A stretch of DNA of 64,000 bases from Nitrospina sp. LS_NOB (GCA_001542995.1 LFLA01000005.1:1-64000); one strand, 5' to 3'. Positions 31,375-41,883 are shown, counted from the stretch's first letter. Translations and numbers: made by a program. The notes: generated by a model not told the origin, from the letters alone.

Positions 31375-31661
31375 TGGACATGTATCGAGTTGTAGAGAAA
31401 CCGCTGGTCACGGAAAAAGGCACGGGCATGCTTGCCGATGGAAACTGGGTGGTGTTCCGGGTGAACCCCGAGGCCAATAAGATTCAGATACGGGAAGCGG
31501 TGCAGAAAATTTTTGATGTAAAAGTCCTTCACGTCAATACCCAAATTGTGCGGGGTAAGCGTAAACGGTTCGGTAAGACCATGGGCCAGTCGAAAATGTG
31601 GAAAAAGGCTATGGTTCAGTTGAAAGAAGGCGATAAAATTCAAATTTTTGAGGGAGTGTAA
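31374..31661 (+). CDS. rplW: 50S ribosomal protein L23
   Basis: L23 sits at the tunnel exit and is the docking point for trigger factor and SRP. This 95-aa protein has YRVVEKPLVTEKGTG, VFRVNPEANKIQIREAVQK and the extended loop GKRKRFGKTMGQSKMWKKA. It overlaps rplD by one base and is 6 nt before rplB. Confidence 0.97.
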   Translation: MDMYRVVEKPLVTEKGTGMLADGNWVVFRVNPEANKIQIREAVQKIFDVKVLHVNTQIVRGKRKRFGKTMGQSKMWKKAMVQLKEGDKIQIFEGV

Positions 31662-31667
31662 GCGGTA

Positions 31668-32498
31668 ATGCCAATCAGGAAGTTAAAACCCAGATCACCT
31701 GGTGTGCGGTCCATGACTATTTCCGGTTTCGATGAGATCACCAAATCGACTCCCGAAAAAAGTCTTCTTGTTGCTATTGCAAGAAAAGGCGGACGCAATA
31801 ACCACGGTCGTATCACTGCCAAAAGGCGGGGTGGCGGGCATAGAAAGCAATACCGGATTATAGATTTCAAGCGGCGGAAGGATGGCATCTCGGCGAAAGT
31901 CGTGGGCATTGAATACGATCCCAATCGTAGCGCGCGCATCGCCCTTCTGTCTTATTCGGATGGCGAGAAGCGTTATATCATTTCTCCTGCTAAGCTGAAT
32001 GTGGGGGATGTGTTGATGTCGGGTGAGACGGCTGAGATTCGCATTGGTAACTGTCTTCCTCTGAAAGATATTCCCGAAGGTACCTTGATTCATAATGTAG
32101 AGATGCGACCCGGTAAGGGAGCGCAGATTGCCCGCAGTGCTGGCAGCGGCGTTCAACTGATGGCTAAAGAGGGGGAGTATGTAAACCTCAAACTCAAGTC
32201 AGGGGAAATCCGGCTGATTCATAAAAACTGCCGGGCAACGATCGGCACAGTGGGTAACGCCGACCATGAAAATATTTCCATTGGTAAAGCCGGGCGCGTG
32301 AGATGGATGGGGCGTCGGCCTCGTGTTCGCGCGGTGGCGATGAACCCGGTGGATCATCCTATGGGTGGTGGTGAAGGCCGGTCTTCAGGGGGTCGGCATC
32401 CTTGTAGTCCCTGGGGGCAGAGCGCTAAGGGATTGAAGACCCGTAAGGTTAAAAAAGTATCGGATAAATTTATTCTCAGTCGTAAGAAGAGAAAATAA
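31668..32498 (+). CDS. rplB: 50S ribosomal protein L2
   Basis: L2 is a 23S rRNA-binding protein needed for peptidyl-transferase function and subunit joining. This 276-aa protein shows [30 protein letters not shown] and [15 protein letters not shown] with the conserved histidine, then [11 protein letters not shown]. Length is normal. Confidence 0.98.
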   Translation: MPIRKLKPRSPGVRSMTISGFDEITKSTPEKSLLVAIARKGGRNNHGRITAKRRGGGHRKQYRIIDFKRRKDGISAKVVGIEYDPNRSARIALLSYSDGEKRYIISPAKLNVGDVLMSGETAEIRIGNCLPLKDIPEGTLIHNVEMRPGKGAQIARSAGSGVQLMAKEGEYVNLKLKSGEIRLIHKNCRATIGTVGNADHENISIGKAGRVRWMGRRPRVRAVAMNPVDHPMGGGEGRSSGGRHPCSPWGQSAKGLKTRKVKKVSDKFILSRKKRK

Positions 32499-32523
32499 AC
32501 TGTTTGTAAACTGAGGTTTTGGA

Positions 32524-32805
32524 ATGGCTCGATCATTAAAAAAAGGCCCGTTTGTCGATTCGCATTTGCAGGACAAAATCGAAGAGATGAACCGGAAGAA
32601 TGAAAAGAAGGTGTGCAAGACATGGTCGCGCCGGTCCACCATCACTCCGGACTTTGTTGGGCATACCATTTCGGTACACAATGGTAAAAAATTCTTTCCT
32701 ATTTTTATATCGGAAAATATGGTTGGCCATAAATTAGGTGAATTTTCTCCTACGCGGACATTCAGGTCGCATGGGGGTAAAACCAAAAAAGCAGTCACCA
32801 AGTAA
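32524..32805 (+). CDS. rpsS: 30S ribosomal protein S19
   Basis: S19 is a 30S head protein near the A-site tRNA. This 93-aa protein begins [14 protein letters not shown] and contains [20 protein letters not shown] and [18 protein letters not shown]. It lies between rplB and rplV in the usual order. Confidence 0.98.
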   Translation: MARSLKKGPFVDSHLQDKIEEMNRKNEKKVCKTWSRRSTITPDFVGHTISVHNGKKFFPIFISENMVGHKLGEFSPTRTFRSHGGKTKKAVTK

Positions 32806-32817
32806 TATAGGGGCATC

Positions 32818-33159
32818 ATGGAAGTTAGAGCTTCACTCAGACATACGAGAACGGCACCGCGCAAGGCGCGGTTGGTAGCCGAGTTGATTCGCGGAAAAAG
32901 CGTGAACGACGCCATCAATATTCTTACGTTTACCCGCAAGCGGGTGGCGGAAAAGTTTCAAAAGCTGCTGAAATCTGCGATCGCTAATGCGGAAGAGAAC
33001 CATAAGGTTCTTGATGTGGATGATCTGGTGGTTAAAAACGTTCATGTTGATCAAGCCGCAACTTGGAAGCGGAACATGCCGAGAGCACGAGGAATGGCAA
33101 CCACGATTCAAAAGAAGACCAGTCATATCACTTTGATACTGGAAGAAAAAGAATCTTAA
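32818..33159 (+). CDS. rplV: 50S ribosomal protein L22
   Basis: L22 lines the exit tunnel with L4. This 113-aa protein shows TAPRKARLVAELIRGKSV, FQKLLKSAIANAEENH and the tunnel-loop and end segment WKRNMPRARGMATTIQKKTSH. It lies 12 nt before rpsC. Confidence 0.97.
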   Translation: MEVRASLRHTRTAPRKARLVAELIRGKSVNDAINILTFTRKRVAEKFQKLLKSAIANAEENHKVLDVDDLVVKNVHVDQAATWKRNMPRARGMATTIQKKTSHITLILEEKES

Positions 33160-33171
33160 GGAGATAAAAGC

Positions 33172-33855
33172 GTGGGTCAAAAAGTTCACCCTTACGGGTT
33201 CAGGTTGGGATACAGCAAGACTTGGATATCTAACTGGTATGCCAAGAAAGGATATTCCGACCAGTTGCTTGAGGATATAGCTCTTAGGAAACATATCTTC
33301 AAGACGCTTTCGCATGCAGGCATCTCCCGGGTGGAGATTGAGCGTTCGGCAAACCGCGTAAGGATCAATATTCATACCGCGCGTCCGGGCATCATCATCG
33401 GGAAAAAGGGGCTTGAGGTCGACAGGCTTAAAGAGGAATTGCAGAAGGTCATGTCTGGAAAGCAGGTCAATCTCAATATCAAAGAGGTGCGTCGTGCCGA
33501 GCTGGACGCGGCTTTGATCGGACAGAATATTGCCCTGCAATTGGAAAAAAGAGTTTCGTTTCGTCGAGCAATGAAAAAGAGTGTGATCTCGGCGCTGAGG
33601 TTTGGGGCCAAGGGAATTAAAATCCGGGTATCGGGTCGGTTGGGCGGTGCGGAAATTGCCCGCAGTGAATGGTATCGGGAAGGCAGGGTTCCTCTGCATA
33701 CTCTGAGGGCGGATATCGATTATGGGACCGCGGATTCCCACACCACCTTTGGGATTATTGGGGTGAAGGTGTGGGTTTATAAGGGAGATATTCTCCTGGG
33801 TAAGGAGATTGAGCGGCCAAAAGGATTCCAGGAAAAGGAAAAAGCTTCGGCCTGA
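33172..33855 (+). CDS. rpsC: 30S ribosomal protein S3
   Basis: S3 is on the 30S head at the mRNA entry channel. This 227-aa protein begins with GTG ([17 protein letters not shown]). The KH domain reads [20 protein letters not shown], and the C-terminal domain [20 protein letters not shown]. The 70-nt gap to rplP is the longest inside the S10 part and contains a run of eight Gs. Confidence 0.98.
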   Translation: MGQKVHPYGFRLGYSKTWISNWYAKKGYSDQLLEDIALRKHIFKTLSHAGISRVEIERSANRVRINIHTARPGIIIGKKGLEVDRLKEELQKVMSGKQVNLNIKEVRRAELDAALIGQNIALQLEKRVSFRRAMKKSVISALRFGAKGIKIRVSGRLGGAEIARSEWYREGRVPLHTLRADIDYGTADSHTTFGIIGVKVWVYKGDILLGKEIERPKGFQEKEKASA

Positions 33856-33925
33856 TTTGTGTGTGGGGGGGGTCTGAGTTCGGGCGTTATGCCTGGCTAT
33901 AAATGTTTATTGGAGATAATGCATC

Positions 33926-34336
33926 ATGTTGATGCCTAAAAGAGTTAAGTATAGAAAGCGCCATAAGGGGCGGATGCGTGGCACGGCCTACCGAGGAGGT
34001 TCTCTGGATTTCGGCACTTACGGTCTGCAGGCTTTGGAATGCGGTCGCATCAGCAATCGGCAGATTGAGGCCGCCCGTATCGCGATGACCCGCCATGTTA
34101 AGCGTGGAGGAAAAATCTGGCTGCGGATTTTCCCTGACAAGCCGGTTTCCAAGAAGCCGTTGGAAACAAGGATGGGTAAAGGTAAGGGCAATCCGGAGTT
34201 TTGGGTGGCCGTTGTAAAGCCGGGTCGTATGCTTTATGAAATGGAGGGTGTACCGGAAGATGTTGCTAAGGAGGCGTTTCGCTTGGCGGCGCATAAGTTA
34301 TCAGTATCTACCCGGTTTGTTGTCAAAGAAGCCTAA
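33926..34336 (+). CDS. rplP: 50S ribosomal protein L16
   Basis: L16 contacts the A-site tRNA and helps build the peptidyl-transferase centre. This 136-aa protein starts [17 protein letters not shown] and has [39 protein letters not shown]. It is 22 nt before rpmC. Confidence 0.98.
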   Translation: MLMPKRVKYRKRHKGRMRGTAYRGGSLDFGTYGLQALECGRISNRQIEAARIAMTRHVKRGGKIWLRIFPDKPVSKKPLETRMGKGKGNPEFWVAVVKPGRMLYEMEGVPEDVAKEAFRLAAHKLSVSTRFVVKEA

Positions 34337-34358
34337 TTGGAAAAGTGAAAAACATATT

Positions 34359-34595
34359 ATGAAAGTTGAAGAAGTCCGAGGTCTTTCCGAAAAAGAGCGG
34401 GAAGAAAAAATAGCCGACATCAATCAGGAAGTATTTAACCTGAGATTGCAATTGGCCACGGGAAAGATAGAAAACCCCAGCCGCCTTCGGTTTCTTAGAA
34501 GAGATATTGCCCGGTTGAAAACGATCCAGAACGAAACCCAGGCTTCTGAGAAAAGTTCAGCGAAGCAAGAAAATAAAGCAGGTTCTGATAAATAA
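34359..34595 (+). CDS. rpmC: 50S ribosomal protein L29 (extended C-terminus)
   Basis: L29 lies beside L23 at the tunnel exit. The ORF track start lies inside rplP; the ATG at 34359 gives the correct N-terminus (MKVEEVRGLSEKER). The core ends near residue 60 (FLRRDIARLKTIQNE). A polar tail (TQASEKSSAKQENKAGSDK) makes it 78 aa, longer than the usual 60-70. Confidence 0.95.
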   Translation: MKVEEVRGLSEKEREEKIADINQEVFNLRLQLATGKIENPSRLRFLRRDIARLKTIQNETQASEKSSAKQENKAGSDK

Positions 34596-34640
34596 AGCTC
34601 GGGTGTAATCCCGAACATTAAACAGGAATAGGAAAAGCTT

Positions 34641-34913
34641 TTGCAGAAAACGACTAGAAAAACCCTGATGGGCCTTGTGGTGAGTAACAAAATGGATAAA
34701 ACCGTTGTCGTGCAGGTGGAGCGGAAGTTCATTCATCCCAAATTCAAAAAAGTGGTGAAGAGTTCCCGCAAATTCAGTGCTCACGACGAAAAGAACGAAT
34801 GCTGTCCTGGTGATTTCATCAGCATCTGCGAAACCCGGCCTTTGAGTAAAACCAAGCGCTGGCGTTTAGTGGAAATCATCAAGAAAGGCGAGGAGGCAGA
34901 TAAGGCGTCATGA
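34641..34913 (+). CDS. rpsQ: 30S ribosomal protein S17
   Basis: S17 is a primary 16S rRNA-binding protein. This 90-aa protein starts with TTG ([20 protein letters not shown]) and contains [19 protein letters not shown] and [17 protein letters not shown]. Its end overlaps rplN by four bases (ATGA). Confidence 0.97.
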   Translation: MQKTTRKTLMGLVVSNKMDKTVVVQVERKFIHPKFKKVVKSSRKFSAHDEKNECCPGDFISICETRPLSKTKRWRLVEIIKKGEEADKAS

Positions 34914-35278
34914 TTCAACTACGAACTGTATTAGATGTGGCAGACAATTCCGGAGCCAAAGTGGTTCAGTGTATCAAGGTGCTTGGGGGCTCGCGTCGCC
35001 GTTATGCCCGCATTGGGGATATTATTGTGGTCGCGCTCAAAGAGGTCGATCCGCAAAGCAGTCTTAAAAAAGGTGAAGTGAAAAAGGCTGTGGTGGTGAG
35101 AACCCGTAAAGAGATCCGCCGCTCTAATGGAACTTATATCAAGTTTGATAATAATGCCGCTGTCCTCATCAGTGACACTAAGGAGCCGGTTGGAACGCGA
35201 ATTTTTGGTCCAGTGGGCCGTGAGTTGCGTGCCAAACGCTATATGAAAATTCTTTCGCTTGCTCCGGAGGTGCTGTAG
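34910..35278 (+). CDS. rplN: 50S ribosomal protein L14
   Basis: L14 sits at the subunit interface. This 122-aa protein begins [17 protein letters not shown] and contains [37 protein letters not shown] and [13 protein letters not shown]. It overlaps rpsQ by four bases and rplX by one. Confidence 0.98.
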   Translation: MIQLRTVLDVADNSGAKVVQCIKVLGGSRRRYARIGDIIVVALKEVDPQSSLKKGEVKKAVVVRTRKEIRRSNGTYIKFDNNAAVLISDTKEPVGTRIFGPVGRELRAKRYMKILSLAPEVL

Positions 35279-35616
35279 TGAAAAGGGCTCCATATAAGCT
35301 GCACCTGAAAAAGGACGATATCGTTCAGGTGATTGCCGGAAAAGAAAAGGGGAAGAAAGGGAAATTGCTGGCCATTTTCCCGGAAGAGCAGCGGGTAACG
35401 ATTGAAAAGCTCAATATGGTTAAGCGCCATATGAAAGGCGATGGTAAGTCCCGGCAACCCGGCATTATAGAGAAGGAAGGCAAGATTCATATCTCCAATG
35501 TCCTGCTGGTCAGCGACAAGGTGGGCAAAGGAGTGCGAACCAAGCTGAAAAAGCTTGAAGATGGAAAACGAGTCCGCGTTTGTATGAAAACCGGCGATGT
35601 TCTGGATAAGGTGTAG
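35278..35616 (+). CDS. rplX: 50S ribosomal protein L24
   Basis: L24 is an assembly-starting protein near the tunnel exit. This 112-aa protein starts with GTG, and has a KOW motif (DDIVQVIAGKEKGKKGKLL) and QPGIIEKEGKIHISNV. It overlaps the rplN stop by one base (TAGTG) and lies one base before rplE. Confidence 0.97.
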   Translation: MKRAPYKLHLKKDDIVQVIAGKEKGKKGKLLAIFPEEQRVTIEKLNMVKRHMKGDGKSRQPGIIEKEGKIHISNVLLVSDKVGKGVRTKLKKLEDGKRVRVCMKTGDVLDKV

Positions 35617-35617
35617 C

Positions 35618-36157
35618 ATGGCAAATTTAAAGGCAGCCTATTTTGAAAAACATCAAGCCGTCATCCAGAAGGAATTGGGTCTTGGTAACGTGATGCAGGT
35701 TCCCAGGATGACAAAGATCACTGTCAATATGGGGTTGGGTGAGGCATTGCAGAACTCCAAATTGATCGAGTCGGGAATCGATCAGTTGCGCGTGATTACC
35801 GGGCAACAGCCCATAATCACCAAAGCGAAAAAATCCATTTCTAATTTTAAATTAAGGGAAGGGGTTCCCATCGGCCTTAAAGTAACTCTCAGGGGAAAAA
35901 GGATGTATGAGTTTTATGAGCGATTGGTCTCGTTTGCGCTTCCCAGGGTTCGAGATTTTAAGGGTTTGCCTCCCAAGGCGTTCGATGGGCGAGGCAACTA
36001 CACGATTGGGATTAAAGAGCAATTGATCTTCCCGGAAATTGAGTTTGATAAGATCGAGAAGGTTAAGGGAATGAATATTACGATCACCACCTCAGCTCAA
36101 AATGATGAGCAGGGCCGGTGTTTGTTGACCCATATGGGACTACCGATTAGAAAGTAA
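35618..36157 (+). CDS. rplE: 50S ribosomal protein L5
   Basis: L5 binds 5S rRNA and the P-site tRNA. The ORF track starts inside rplX; the ATG at 35618 gives the normal start (179 aa). Signatures are MTKITVNMGLGEALQN, QQPIITKAKKSISNFKLREG, PRVRDFKGLPPKAFDGRGNY and TTSAQNDEQGRCLL. Confidence 0.98.
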   Translation: MANLKAAYFEKHQAVIQKELGLGNVMQVPRMTKITVNMGLGEALQNSKLIESGIDQLRVITGQQPIITKAKKSISNFKLREGVPIGLKVTLRGKRMYEFYERLVSFALPRVRDFKGLPPKAFDGRGNYTIGIKEQLIFPEIEFDKIEKVKGMNITITTSAQNDEQGRCLLTHMGLPIRK

Positions 36158-36163
36158 AGGAAT

Positions 36164-36349
36164 ATGGCAAAGAAATCACTAGTCGCCAAGGCGAAGCGGG
36201 AACAGAAATTTAAAGTGCGCCAGTATAATCGGTGTCCCATTTGCGGCAGGCCGCGGGCGTTTCTCCGTAAATTCGGCATGTGCCGGATTTGTTTTCGGGA
36301 AAGGGCCTTACGCGGTGAGATTCCAGGTGTTACCAAGGCGAGTTGGTAG
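36164..36349 (+). CDS. rpsN: 30S ribosomal protein S14, zinc-binding (type Z)
   Basis: This is the short zinc form of S14 (61 aa) with four cysteines ([20 protein letters not shown]). It assembles into the 30S head. Proteobacteria often carry the longer type without zinc; the type Z form is usual in many other phyla, and this helps to place the organism outside the gamma- and beta-proteobacteria. Confidence 0.97.
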   Translation: MAKKSLVAKAKREQKFKVRQYNRCPICGRPRAFLRKFGMCRICFRERALRGEIPGVTKASW

Positions 36350-36386
36350 TTTAATATAGTTATTTTTTTTGGGAGTAAAGTTCCAC

Positions 36387-36779
36387 ATGATGACCGATCC
36401 CATCGCTGATCTGTTTACCCGTATTCGAAACGGGTTGATGGTCAGACATCCGAGGGTTGATGTCCCCGGCTCAAAAATGAAAGCTCGTATCGTGGAGATT
36501 TTGAAGGACGAGGGTTATATCAAAAATTTCCGGATCTATGATGATAATTTGCAGGGGATCATTCGGGTGTATTTGAAATATAAAGATGACCAGTCGGTGA
36601 TTCGCGGGATCAAGCGAATCAGTAAACCCGGACGGAGAAACTATGTCAAGCGGGACGCGATCCCCAAGGTTCTTAACGGACTGGGGCTTGCCATCCTGTC
36701 CACCTCTTCGGGGGTGATGACCGATCATGAATGCAGAGAAAAAGGGGTTGGGGGAGAAGTGCTGGGTCACATCTGGTAA
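36387..36779 (+). CDS. rpsH: 30S ribosomal protein S8
   Basis: S8 binds the central domain of 16S rRNA and in E. coli represses the spc operon. The ORF track start at 36369 adds six odd residues; the ATG at 36387 gives [17 protein letters not shown] (130 aa). The end [20 protein letters not shown] is a clear S8 signature. Confidence 0.97.
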   Translation: MMTDPIADLFTRIRNGLMVRHPRVDVPGSKMKARIVEILKDEGYIKNFRIYDDNLQGIIRVYLKYKDDQSVIRGIKRISKPGRRNYVKRDAIPKVLNGLGLAILSTSSGVMTDHECREKGVGGEVLGHIW

Positions 36780-36862
36780 ACCCCTATGACTCTTGTGGGA
36801 GTTAATCTTCCCTGGTAGAAACAGATATTTAATTAAAACCGAAATTTTATAGAAGCGTTAAC

Positions 36863-37411
36863 ATGTCTCGAATTGGAAGAAAGCCGATCAATATACCCTC
36901 CGGGGTAGATTTAAAAGTCAACGGGTCAAACGTGGCGGTAAAAGGACCCAAGGGACAGTTGCAGCGCGACCTGCATCCCAATATGAAGATTGAGTTGAAG
37001 GATGGCGTGGTGAGCGTGATTCGGCCGACTGACGGAAGGATGGATCGTTCCCTGCATGGGCTGACGCGTACCCTGATCAATAATATGGTGGTGGGGGTTA
37101 CGGATGGTTACTCCAAGCAACTCAATATTGTCGGAGTGGGTTATAAAGTGGATCTCAAGGGTAAAAACCTGGTTTTAAATCTTGGGCATTCGCATGCGAT
37201 CAACTACCCGGCTCCTGAAGGCATTGAGTTTGATGTGGATAATAAAAAAAATACGATCGTTATAAAAGGAGTTAATAAGGAACGGGTTGGACAGACCGCC
37301 GCAGAGATCCGCAGTTTCCGTCCGCCGGAACCTTATAAGGGGAAAGGGGTCATGTACTCCACGGAAAGAATACGCAGAAAAGCCGGTAAAGCGGCTGCGG
37401 CTAAAGGATAA
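36863..37411 (+). CDS. rplF: 50S ribosomal protein L6
   Basis: L6 lies near the factor-binding site. This 182-aa protein starts [19 protein letters not shown] and has [15 protein letters not shown] and the C-terminal [20 protein letters not shown]. It follows rpsH by 83 nt and precedes rplR by 4 nt. Confidence 0.98.
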   Translation: MSRIGRKPINIPSGVDLKVNGSNVAVKGPKGQLQRDLHPNMKIELKDGVVSVIRPTDGRMDRSLHGLTRTLINNMVVGVTDGYSKQLNIVGVGYKVDLKGKNLVLNLGHSHAINYPAPEGIEFDVDNKKNTIVIKGVNKERVGQTAAEIRSFRPPEPYKGKGVMYSTERIRRKAGKAAAAKG

Positions 37412-37415
37412 TTTT

Positions 37416-37781
37416 ATGAAAACCTCTGAACGGGAACGACTGCGACTGCAAAGAAAAAGAAGGATTAAGCTCAAAATACAGAAACAAACGAGCCGACCCC
37501 GGTTGACAGTGTTCCGAAGCACCAAACATATATACGCTCAAATTGTCGATGACAATGAAGGTAAAACCCTTGTGGCAATGTCAACACTTTCGCCAAACTT
37601 CAAAGAGCAGATGAAGACCGGAGGCAACCTCAAAGCGGCAACGTTGGTCGGTTCCCTGGTCGGTGAAGCGGCGGCAGCCAAGGGCATCAAAGAAGTTTAT
37701 TACGACCGAAACGGATTTCTGTATGCCGGGCGCGTCAAGGCTTTGGCCGATGCGGTTCGGGAAAAAGGAATAAAATTTTAA
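37416..37781 (+). CDS. rplR: 50S ribosomal protein L18
   Basis: L18 carries 5S rRNA into the large subunit. The ORF track starts inside rplF; the ATG at 37416 gives 121 aa ([18 protein letters not shown]). Signatures are [20 protein letters not shown] and [20 protein letters not shown]-like [15 protein letters not shown]. Confidence 0.97.
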   Translation: MKTSERERLRLQRKRRIKLKIQKQTSRPRLTVFRSTKHIYAQIVDDNEGKTLVAMSTLSPNFKEQMKTGGNLKAATLVGSLVGEAAAAKGIKEVYYDRNGFLYAGRVKALADAVREKGIKF

Positions 37782-37799
37782 TCCATAACGCAGGAGGAA

Positions 37800-38285
37800 G
37801 TGTTGCGACAACGGGACCAGGAAAAACCCACAGATTTTGTTGATAAGGTTGTCAAAATCAACCGTGTAGCCAAGGTTGTGAAAGGCGGTCGCCGTTTCAG
37901 CTTCAGTGCGCTGGTGGTGGTTGGCAATCGGGAAGGCAAGGTTGGCTGGGGTTTGGGAAAAGCCAATGAAGTTCCTGAAGCAATACGCAAAGGCGTGGAA
38001 AAAGCCAAGAGGGGCATGGTAACAGTGAGTCTTGAGGGTTCTTCCATCCCCCATGAAGTGATAGGGGCTTATGGATCGGGCCGGGTCTTAATGAAGCCGG
38101 CGTCAAGAGGTACCGGTTTGATAGCGGGAGGCGCTGTCCGGGCAGTTTTGGAGGCGGTTGGTGTTCGCGATATTTTGACTAAATGTTTGCGCACCAATAA
38201 CCCGCATAACGTGGTCAAGGCGACCATTCAAGGATTGACCGTTTTGCGTGACGCAAAAGAATGTGCCCGCATGCGCGGCAAATAA
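37800..38285 (+). CDS. rpsE: 30S ribosomal protein S5
   Basis: S5 is at the mRNA entry channel and affects decoding accuracy. This protein of about 161 aa has [37 protein letters not shown] and [21 protein letters not shown]. The GTG at 37800 lies only 2 nt from AGGAGGA, so the TTG at 37803 may be the true start. rplO, not rpmD, follows 29 nt later. Confidence 0.97.
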   Translation: MLRQRDQEKPTDFVDKVVKINRVAKVVKGGRRFSFSALVVVGNREGKVGWGLGKANEVPEAIRKGVEKAKRGMVTVSLEGSSIPHEVIGAYGSGRVLMKPASRGTGLIAGGAVRAVLEAVGVRDILTKCLRTNNPHNVVKATIQGLTVLRDAKECARMRGK

Positions 38286-38314
38286 TCGGCCCCGAATTTT
38301 ACTGAGGATTAAGA

Positions 38315-38749
38315 ATGTTGCATTTATCAAATTTGAAGGGACCCGACCGAAAAGATAGAAAGCGGATAGGCCGTGGCATTGGCTCCGGGACCGGAAAAAC
38401 TTCTGGCAGGGGACAGAAGGGGCAGAAGTCTCGTTCAGGCGGAAGTCCGCACCCGTGGTTTGAGGGTGGGCAGATGCCGCTTCAACGAAGGTTGCCCAAG
38501 CGTGGGTTTACCAATATCTTTAAGAAACAGTTTGAGATCGTTAATGTGAGGGATTTGGCTCGCTGTGCCGGGGCTGACCCGGTGACCCCGGAAGTGATGA
38601 AGGAAAAGGGGTTGATCAAAAAAACCGGATTGGTGAAAATTCTGGGATGCGGTGAGCTGAAGGAATCGTTAAATGTTCACGCACATAAATTCAGCGGTTC
38701 GGCGCAGGCCAAAATTGAAAAATCCGGGGGAAAGGCTGTTAGCCTCTAA
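38315..38749 (+). CDS. rplO: 50S ribosomal protein L15
   Basis: L15 is a late-assembly large-subunit protein. This 144-aa protein has the glycine-rich start [20 protein letters not shown], then [17 protein letters not shown]. secY begins right after its stop codon. The small gene for L30 that usually precedes rplO is missing. Confidence 0.97.
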   Translation: MLHLSNLKGPDRKDRKRIGRGIGSGTGKTSGRGQKGQKSRSGGSPHPWFEGGQMPLQRRLPKRGFTNIFKKQFEIVNVRDLARCAGADPVTPEVMKEKGLIKKTGLVKILGCGELKESLNVHAHKFSGSAQAKIEKSGGKAVSL

Positions 38750-40066
38750 ATGAGCGGCGTTGGGAGTTTTGGCAATATTTTTCGTGTGCCCGAGCTGAAA
38801 AAACGGATTCTTTTCACGCTTGCACTTATAGTTGTTTATCGGATCGGTGCCCATATCCCGACTCCGGGAATCAACTCTGTGGCGTTGGCAGAATTGTTTG
38901 CTCGGGCCCAGGGCACTATCCTGGGGTTTTTCGATATGTTCTCCGGCGGCGCATTGAGCCGGTTGACGATATTTGCGTTGGGCATCATGCCCTATATCAG
39001 CTCATCGATCATCCTGCAGTTGATGACGATTGTTTCTCCCACCCTGGCAAGATTGAAAAAGGAAGGGGAGCAGGGGCAGAAAAAAATTACCCAGTACACC
39101 CGGTATGGAACGGTGGTGCTGAGTACGATTCAGGGTTCCGGAATCGCTGTGGGACTGGAAGCCATGAAAAGCCCGAGCGGGGGAATGATTGTCCATGAAC
39201 CGGGTTGGTCGTTCCGATTGATGACAGTTTTGACCCTGACCGCTGGAACTTGTTTTTTGATGTGGTTGGGTGAACAGATTACCGAGCGGGGGATCGGGAA
39301 TGGAATTTCCCTGATTATTTTTTCCGGAATTGTTGCCGGAACTCCGGCGGCAATTTTTCAGTCGATGGATTTGATGGGTACGGGCGAAATGTCGGTGCTC
39401 GTTATGTTGTTCCTTCTAGTTTTGATGGTCGTGGTCATTGGGGTCATCGTTTTTACGGAAGGAGGGCAGCGCAGGATTCCGATCCAATATGCGAAACGGG
39501 TGGTGGGTCGGAAAATGATGGGTGGGCAGTCAACGCATTTGCCTTTGAAGGTCAATACGTCGGGGGTTATCCCGCCGATTTTTGCTTCGTCCATCATCAT
39601 GTTCCCAGCGACGATTGCTCAGTTTATAAGTCATCCGTGGATGCAGACGGTTTCGGCGATGTTGACCCCCGGAACCATTGTGTACAGTCTGATTTTTGTT
39701 GGAGCGATATTTTTCTTTTGCTATTTCTATACAGCCGTCATTTTCAACCCGGTTGATGTGGCGGACAATATGAAAAAGCATGGGGGGTTTGTGCCGGGAA
39801 TCAGGCCGGGAGCCAAGACTTCCGAGTACATCGACACGATCCTTTCAAGGATCACGTTTTATGGGGCCATGTATCTTTCTTTAGTCTGTATTTTGCCGGA
39901 TTATTTGATAAAATACTTTAACATCCCCTTTTACTTTGGTGGAACAAGCCTGTTGATCGTTGTGGGTGTTTCTTTGGATACTATGCAACAAATTGAGTCT
40001 CACCTGGTCATGAGAAATTACGACGGTTTTGTTAAAAAGGGGCGATTGAAAAGCCGAAGAGGCTGA
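38750..40066 (+). CDS. secY: Preprotein translocase subunit SecY
   Basis: SecY is the ten-helix channel of the Sec system. This 438-aa protein has [34 protein letters not shown] (plug region), [11 protein letters not shown], and [12 protein letters not shown]-like [18 protein letters not shown]. It ends with the cytosolic tail [15 protein letters not shown]. It works with SecE encoded earlier in the window. adk starts 3 nt after it. Confidence 0.98.
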   Translation: MSGVGSFGNIFRVPELKKRILFTLALIVVYRIGAHIPTPGINSVALAELFARAQGTILGFFDMFSGGALSRLTIFALGIMPYISSSIILQLMTIVSPTLARLKKEGEQGQKKITQYTRYGTVVLSTIQGSGIAVGLEAMKSPSGGMIVHEPGWSFRLMTVLTLTAGTCFLMWLGEQITERGIGNGISLIIFSGIVAGTPAAIFQSMDLMGTGEMSVLVMLFLLVLMVVVIGVIVFTEGGQRRIPIQYAKRVVGRKMMGGQSTHLPLKVNTSGVIPPIFASSIIMFPATIAQFISHPWMQTVSAMLTPGTIVYSLIFVGAIFFFCYFYTAVIFNPVDVADNMKKHGGFVPGIRPGAKTSEYIDTILSRITFYGAMYLSLVCILPDYLIKYFNIPFYFGGTSLLIVVGVSLDTMQQIESHLVMRNYDGFVKKGRLKSRRG

Positions 40067-40069
40067 TTG

Positions 40070-40711
40070 ATGAGATTGATTCTTTTAGGCCCGCCGGGAG
40101 CCGGAAAAGGCACCCAGGCTAAAATGCTGAAAGAAAAATTTCAGATCCCGCAGGTATCCACCGGTGATATTTTAAGGCAAGCGGTTAAGGATAATACGGA
40201 ACTGGGCATTCAGGCCAAATCGTTTATGGATGTGGGTCAGCTGGTTCCGGATGATGTAGTGATCGGCTTGATAAAGGAACGTATCAAGCAGGCCGATTGT
40301 GAAACAGGGTTTATCCTGGATGGGTTTCCACGGACCATCGTTCAGGCCGAAAAGCTTTCGGAAACCTTGACCGAAATGGGCTTGACGATTGACAATGTAG
40401 TGGATCTGGAAGTTGATGCCGAAGAGGTGATCAACCGGTTGACCGGACGAAGCACCTGCCCGGATTGTGGTGGCATGTTTCATGAAGAATCCCGACCTCC
40501 AAAAGTTCCCGGGGTTTGTGACGGTTGCGGTGGTACCTTGGCCCAGAGGCAGGACGACAATAAGGACACGATTTTGAAGCGGCTGGAGGTTTATCAGGAG
40601 TCCACCGCGCCCTTAAAGCAATTTTATAAGAAGCAGGGGAATCTGAAAACAGTAATAGCTAGAGGATCTGTAGAAGAAATTTTTTCCCGCGTTTTAGAAA
40701 TGGTAAAGTAA
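40070..40711 (+). CDS. adk: Adenylate kinase
   Basis: This kinase balances AMP, ADP and ATP. This 213-aa protein has the P-loop GPPGAGKGTQAKML, STGDILRQAV, the AMP-binding DGFPRTIVQAEKL, and the long LID with four cysteines (CPDCGG ... CDGCGG) that would bind zinc. The ATG at 40070 follows the TTG used by the ORF track. map, usually between adk and infA, is absent. Confidence 0.98.
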   Translation: MRLILLGPPGAGKGTQAKMLKEKFQIPQVSTGDILRQAVKDNTELGIQAKSFMDVGQLVPDDVVIGLIKERIKQADCETGFILDGFPRTIVQAEKLSETLTEMGLTIDNVVDLEVDAEEVINRLTGRSTCPDCGGMFHEESRPPKVPGVCDGCGGTLAQRQDDNKDTILKRLEVYQESTAPLKQFYKKQGNLKTVIARGSVEEIFSRVLEMVK

Positions 40712-40714
40712 CGG

Positions 40715-40933
40715 ATGTCTAAAGAAGAATCTATAGAAGTAGAAGGCACCATACTTGAGCCATTGCCGAACGCGATGTTTCGGGTGGAGCTGGATAACGG
40801 CCATAAGGTGCTGGCCCATATATCCGGGAAAATGCGGATGCATTTTATCCGCATCCTGTCCGGAGACAAGGTGAAGGTGCAGCTTTCCCCTTATGATTTG
40901 ACCCGGGGACGGATCACCTATCGGTATAAATAG
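40715..40933 (+). CDS. infA: Translation initiation factor IF-1
   Basis: IF-1 blocks the A site during initiation. This 72-aa OB-fold protein reads [29 protein letters not shown]-like [11 protein letters not shown], and [11 protein letters not shown] at the end, all standard. It starts 3 nt after adk, so it is probably translationally coupled. Confidence 0.98.
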   Translation: MSKEESIEVEGTILEPLPNAMFRVELDNGHKVLAHISGKMRMHFIRILSGDKVKVQLSPYDLTRGRITYRYK

Positions 40934-40948
40934 AAAGAGGACGGAACC

Positions 40949-41062
40949 ATGAAAGTCAGGGCATCGGTCAAGCCAATTTGTATGAAGTGTAAAGTCATCC
41001 GCCGTCGTGGAGTTGTGCGGGTTATTTGTGAGAACCCGAAGCATAAGCAACGACAGGGTTAA
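40949..41062 (+). CDS. rpmJ: 50S ribosomal protein L36
   Basis: This 37-residue gene is too short for the ORF track. It reads [20 protein letters not shown] and ends [12 protein letters not shown]. Three cysteines and one histidine form the zinc site, so it is the zinc version of L36. It lies between infA and rpsM, its standard position. Confidence 0.97.
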   Translation: MKVRASVKPICMKCKVIRRRGVVRVICENPKHKQRQG

Positions 41063-41080
41063 TTTCCTAAAGGAGAAGCA

Positions 41081-41452
41081 GTGGCAAGAATAGCGGGTGT
41101 AGATATTCCCAAGGATAAGCGGGCAAGAATCGCCCTGACCTATATATACGGGGTGGGGCCAAATATTTCCCGGGATATCCTGAAAAAAGCCCAGGTTGGA
41201 GAAGAAATCAGAATGAAAGACCTGACCGAAGAAGAGGTGACCCGGATCCGTAGTGTTATCGATAAAGATTACGAAGTGGAAGGTGATTTGAGACGCAATG
41301 TCAGCATGGACATTAAACGTTTGATGGATATAGGTGCCTATAGAGGGCTTCGCCATCGTAAAGGGTTGCCGGTTAGAGGACAAAGGACGCACACCAACGG
41401 CAGAACCCGAAAAGGCCCCAAGAAAACCGTGGGTGCACGAGCAAAAAAATAA
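41081..41452 (+). CDS. rpsM: 30S ribosomal protein S13
   Basis: S13 contacts the 50S subunit and P-site tRNA. This 123-aa protein starts with GTG after AGGAG and has [39 protein letters not shown] and a basic tail [12 protein letters not shown]. It is first in the alpha set with rpsK, rpsD, rpoA, rplQ. Confidence 0.98.
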   Translation: MARIAGVDIPKDKRARIALTYIYGVGPNISRDILKKAQVGEEIRMKDLTEEEVTRIRSVIDKDYEVEGDLRRNVSMDIKRLMDIGAYRGLRHRKGLPVRGQRTHTNGRTRKGPKKTVGARAKK

Positions 41453-41464
41453 GGACAAAGATTA

Positions 41465-41854
41465 ATGGATAAAAAAGCAAAAAGCGGTAAAAAAAAGCAA
41501 AAGACGGTGCCGGAAGTAGGGGTGGCCCATATTCAGGCCACGTTCAATAATACTATTGTCACCATTTCCGATATGTCCGGGAATGTGGTGTCCTGGTCTA
41601 GCGCTGGTGCTCAGGGCTTTAAAGGCTCAAGAAAAAGCACCCCGTTTGCAGCACAGGTGGCGGCCGACAAAGCCGCTGTCAAAGCACGGGAAATGGGAAT
41701 GAAAAAACTGGAGGTCCATGTAAAAGGCCCTGGATCGGGACGAGAGTCCGCAATACGATCTTTGCAGGCTGCGGGAATGGAAGTTCTTGTTATTCGTGAC
41801 AAGACCCCGATTCCGCACAATGGTTGCCGCCCAAGAAAACGTCGTAGGGTTTAA
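41465..41854 (+). CDS. rpsK: 30S ribosomal protein S11
   Basis: S11 forms part of the 30S platform. This 129-aa protein has a lysine-rich start, then [35 protein letters not shown] and [15 protein letters not shown] at the end. Length and ending are standard. Confidence 0.98.
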   Translation: MDKKAKSGKKKQKTVPEVGVAHIQATFNNTIVTISDMSGNVVSWSSAGAQGFKGSRKSTPFAAQVAADKAAVKAREMGMKKLEVHVKGPGSGRESAIRSLQAAGMEVLVIRDKTPIPHNGCRPRKRRRV

Positions 41855-41883
41855 TTGCACAAAACCGAAAGGAGAAGCTGAAT

